This document shows, piece after piece, positions 5,325-7,454 of a stretch of DNA of 7,454 bases. The stretch spans positions 1 to 7,454 of the forward strand of contig USCJ01000062.1 in NCBI GenBank assembly GCA_900553215.1. Direction: 5' to 3'. The DNA comes from an uncultured Collinsella sp. GTDB lineage: Bacteria > Actinomycetota > Coriobacteriia > Coriobacteriales > Coriobacteriaceae. A program made the position numbers and the translations under genes. Each line of letters opens with the position of its first letter. Position 1 is the stretch's first letter. Under the pieces are notes generated by a model. The model saw only the letters and a program-made list of their open reading frames with translations, searched no databases and had not been told where the DNA came from.

Positions 5325-6485
5325 CTAGCGCAGGAGCTCGGACTGCCAAGCCTCGAGCTGTTCTGCCAAACTCTTGCCGGCAGCGGGCATGTCGATCTGG
5401 GGTCGTTTGGGCAGCAGTGCGCATTTAAGGATTGCCACGATGGTCTGCGAGACAAAGCGTCGCGTATCCTTGTCAAAGCCTTGTGCAGCCTGGAGCATCA
5501 CGGGCAGGCTCTCGCGCAGATTCCCAGCGATATCCGCAAACCGCTCAGCACCCGTAGCCTCAAACACGGAGAACAATGCATCTACAAAACGCTCGCGCTC
5601 GGCAGGCCCCACTGCAAGCAGCATCTCGCGAATGGAGCCATCAACGTATCGAGCACCGGCGGACAGGCGCTCACAGTACACGAAGTCGCGACCATCAACC
5701 ACCCAGCTAAAGGGATTGTGCTGCAGCAGGCTGAACTCAGTGCTCTCAACGATGGCATAGTCCTCCTGTGTCTCGAACATCATGCCAAAGATCGACGACC
5801 GAGGTAGCGTCTTATCGATGCGGCCGGAAAGATCGGCAAAGGCGTTGCCGTTCAGAAACTCCTCGACGAAGCCAGGACCATCATGGGAATACACCCGTTC
5901 GATTCGCTCACGGGCGACATCGGAGCACATCGCCGCACCGTACACCGCAAGGTTTCCACCCTTGGAATGACCTCCGCACAAAAGCGGCCCGTCAATCGCA
6001 TCCGCCGCCTCGTCCACATAGCGCGCCGCGGATTCCTGGGCCGGCACAGGACACCGGAACGCCATGTTAAAGTCCTCTTTCCAGCCCACAATCGTACTGT
6101 CGGTCCCCCGGAAGGAAAGATAACTAAACCCCGCCGGAAACCGGAACGCCATGGCTGCAAACTGCTCTGTCGCCACCACATCGCTCACGGCACGATAGCC
6201 GCAAACGTGCACGCCACGGTAACGAGGGCTTGCTGCCACGGCCTCCAACAAGGCCCTGCTCCCCTCTGGGTCCCACAAGTCGCCAATCATGTCCCGGTAG
6301 CACTCGGCACGCAGCAACTCGCGTACGTCTAGGCCCTGCCAGTTCGTCAGCTCCGCCATATCACCCGGCAAACGCAAATAGGACAACCACGCAAAGACCA
6401 GGCTATCCACCGCGCAGAACGGCCGCTCCTCAAACGGATCAAACGCCGTCTGGGCATAGGTCAAAAAATTAGGCGAATCCGACAT
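5325..6485 (-). CDS. DUF2974/Mbeg1-like alpha/beta-hydrolase, function unknown
   Basis: A 386-residue protein with lipase-like marks: FRGTDS followed by TIVGWKEDFNMAF (125-143), the nucleophile elbow GGHSKGG (171-177, Ser174), and HDGPGF (201-206). Asp202 and His256 (LLQHNPFSW) are candidates for the rest of a Ser-Asp-His triad. This combination is typical of the DUF2974/Mbeg1-like family, whose substrate is not known to me. No signal peptide or membrane segment is evident, so it is likely cytoplasmic. GGGAGG precedes the ATG by only 3 nt, closer than usual; the next in-frame ATG is at residue 43 and would remove conserved-looking sequence. The gene is bracketed by two direct repeats: copy 2 lies 16 nt before its start and copy 1 lies 3 nt after its stop. 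No clear promoter is visible between it and ldh. Confidence 0.85.
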   Translation of the reverse strand: MSDSPNFLTYAQTAFDPFEERPFCAVDSLVFAWLSYLRLPGDMAELTNWQGLDVRELLRAECYRDMIGDLWDPEGSRALLEAVAASPRYRGVHVCGYRAVSDVVATEQFAAMAFRFPAGFSYLSFRGTDSTIVGWKEDFNMAFRCPVPAQESAARYVDEAADAIDGPLLCGGHSKGGNLAVYGAAMCSDVARERIERVYSHDGPGFVEEFLNGNAFADLSGRIDKTLPRSSIFGMMFETQEDYAIVESTEFSLLQHNPFSWVVDGRDFVYCERLSAGARYVDGSIREMLLAVGPAERERFVDALFSVFEATGAERFADIAGNLRESLPVMLQAAQGFDKDTRRFVSQTIVAILKCALLPKRPQIDMPAAGKSLAEQLEAWQSELLR

Positions 6486-6488
6486 GGC

Positions 6489-6494
6489 CCTCCC
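6489..6494 (-). promoter_or_regulatory. Closely spaced Shine-Dalgarno of the hydrolase gene
   Basis: GGGAGG on the minus strand is separated from the ATG (6485) by only GCC. The motif is strong but the spacing is shorter than the usual 5-9 nt, which may lower translation. Confidence 0.5.
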
Positions 6495-6501
6495 ATCAAC
6501 T

Positions 6502-6534
6502 ATGGTGCATTGGGGTCAGGTTACTTTGCACCAA
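6502..6534. repeat. 33-nt hairpin-forming repeat, copy 2
   Basis: Same orientation as copy 1, differing at five positions. TGGTGCA (6503-6509) and TGCACCA (6527-6533) form a perfect 7-bp terminal inverted repeat around a 17-nt core containing GGGGTCAGG. It overlaps the T-tract of the ldh terminator by two bases and lies 16 nt before the hydrolase start, filling the space where a promoter would be expected. Confidence 0.75.
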
Positions 6535-6568
6535 AAAGGCGCCCGGATCACATGGACCCAGACGCCTT
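6533..6568 (-). terminator. Rho-independent terminator of ldh
   Basis: On the minus strand AAGGCG followed by TCTGGGTC (6568-6555) pairs with GATCCGGG followed by CGCCTT (6549-6536): 14 continuous pairs including three G-U, with a 5-nt loop, running into five T residues (6537-6533). It lies 32 nt past the ldh stop. It should separate most ldh transcription from the hydrolase gene. Confidence 0.85.
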
Positions 6569-6599
6569 CATTGTAGCCTGTTGCTTAAACGAGCCGAAT

Positions 6600-7454
6600 T
6601 TAGCAGGAGAAGTCGACGCTGTCGATGATGTCCTTGAGGGCCTTGGCGGAGGCGGTAAGCTCATGCTGCTCGTCATCGTTCAGCGGCACGGGGACGCGGC
6701 AGACAACACCGTCGCGGCCAACGACGGTCGGCATGGAGATGGCAAGATCGGACAGGCCGTACTCGCCCACCATGAGCGAGGAGACAGGCAGAACGGTCTG
6801 CTCATCGCGCATGACGGCAGTGCAGATGCGCTTGACGGCCATGGCGACGCCGTAGTAGGTGGCGTGCTTCTTCTCGATGATGGTGTAGGCGGAGTTCTTG
6901 ACGTCCTCGGCGATGCGCTTCTCGGCAGCCTCATGCTCAAGATGACCGTGAAGCTCGCAGAAGGTGTTCAGCGGAACGCCGGCAACCTGAGCGCTGGACC
7001 AAGCGACAAACTCGGAGTCGCCGTGCTCACCCATGACATAGGCCTGGACATCGCGCGGGTCAACCTCGACGTGAGCGCCAAGCATCTGCTGTAGGCGGCC
7101 AGTGTCGAGCACGGTGCCGGAACCGATGACGTGGCCCTCGGGCAGGCCGGACATCTTGATGGCGGCGTAGGTCAGAACATCGACCGGGTTGGAGACGATG
7201 AGCAGAATGCCGTCAAAGCCGGACTTCTTAATCTCGGGGATAATGGACTTAAAGATGTTGACGTTCTTGTTGACCAGGTCCAGGCGGGTCTCGCCGGGCT
7301 TCTGGGCAGCGCCAGCGGTGACGACGATCATGGCGGCGTCGGCAACGTCAGAGTAATCGCCGGCGTAGATCTTCATCGGCTCGGCAAACGTCATGCCGTG
7401 CGCGATATCCAGGGCCTCACCCTCGGCACGGTTCTTGTCCACGTCGATGAGGAC
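6600..7454 (-). CDS. ldh: L-lactate dehydrogenase (5' end outside window)
   Basis: The visible 284 residues run from the window edge (VLIDVDKNRAEGEALDIAHG) to TAA at 6600-6602. Full-length enzymes have about 315 residues, so roughly 30 N-terminal residues, including the GxGxxG dinucleotide motif, are missing. The enzyme reduces pyruvate to L-lactate with NADH, regenerating NAD+ in fermentation. Counting from the edge: Q51 in AAQKPGETR matches Gln102, which marks lactate rather than malate specificity, R57 matches Arg109, N89 matches Asn140, D117 and R120 match Asp168 and Arg171, and H144 in GEHGDSEF matches the catalytic His195. The residues at positions 173 and 188, Arg and His in fructose-1,6-bisphosphate-activated enzymes, are both Gln here (Q122, Q137), so activation by that sugar is doubtful. 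A strong terminator follows. Confidence 0.95.
   Translation of the reverse strand, partial: VLIDVDKNRAEGEALDIAHGMTFAEPMKIYAGDYSDVADAAMIVVTAGAAQKPGETRLDLVNKNVNIFKSIIPEIKKSGFDGILLIVSNPVDVLTYAAIKMSGLPEGHVIGSGTVLDTGRLQQMLGAHVEVDPRDVQAYVMGEHGDSEFVAWSSAQVAGVPLNTFCELHGHLEHEAAEKRIAEDVKNSAYTIIEKKHATYYGVAMAVKRICTAVMRDEQTVLPVSSLMVGEYGLSDLAISMPTVVGRDGVVCRVPVPLNDDEQHELTASAKALKDIIDSVDFSC

Noticed and set aside
5289..6534. CRISPR-like array suggested by two similar repeats
   Set aside because: Only two copies, about 1.2 kb apart with a gene between; no regular spacers and no cas genes.
6510..7094. 194-codon plus-strand open frame opposite ldh
   Set aside because: Antisense shadow of ldh; it begins in the repeat and terminator region and shows no domain.

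Overview
The window is a GC-rich bacterial chromosomal segment (about 60% GC by eye) with two converging gene blocks. The protein families and codon bias suggest an anaerobic, high-GC Gram-positive. I lean to Coriobacteriia, possibly Collinsella or a relative, but this is an inference from sequence style and gene content, not from a database search.

Plus strand, 1-3961: a compact diaminopimelate/lysine operon. A near-consensus promoter (126-154) gives a leader of only about 28 nt. It is followed by a single long reading frame (190-2469) that joins a diaminopimelate decarboxylase (LysA, last step) in frame to a dihydrodipicolinate synthase (DapA, first committed step). The junction carries a well-placed Shine-Dalgarno and ATG (1567-1581), so free DapA is probably made as well. 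dapB follows (2462-3202), overlapping dapA by 8 nt with a TTG start. dapH comes next (3242-3961) and indicates the N-acetyl branch of the pathway. The aminotransferase, deacetylase and epimerase needed to complete the route are not in the window.

Convergent gap, 3962-4208: no gene, but dense secondary structure. It holds a 12-bp hairpin right after dapH, a 98-nt triple-nested palindrome (4004-4101), and a bidirectional Rho-independent terminator (4145-4188).

Minus strand, 7454-4209: three genes in the order ldh (L-lactate dehydrogenase, 5' end outside the window), an alpha/beta-hydrolase of the DUF2974/Mbeg1-like type, and a 37-kDa nucleoid-associated protein (NA37/YejK family). The hydrolase gene is bracketed by two direct copies of a 33-nt hairpin-forming repeat (5289-5321 and 6502-6534). 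The upstream copy abuts the strong ldh terminator.

Most of the window is ordinary housekeeping metabolism. The best candidate for something new is the LysA-DapA fusion frame with its internal start. The nested palindrome and the repeat-flanked hydrolase cassette come next.
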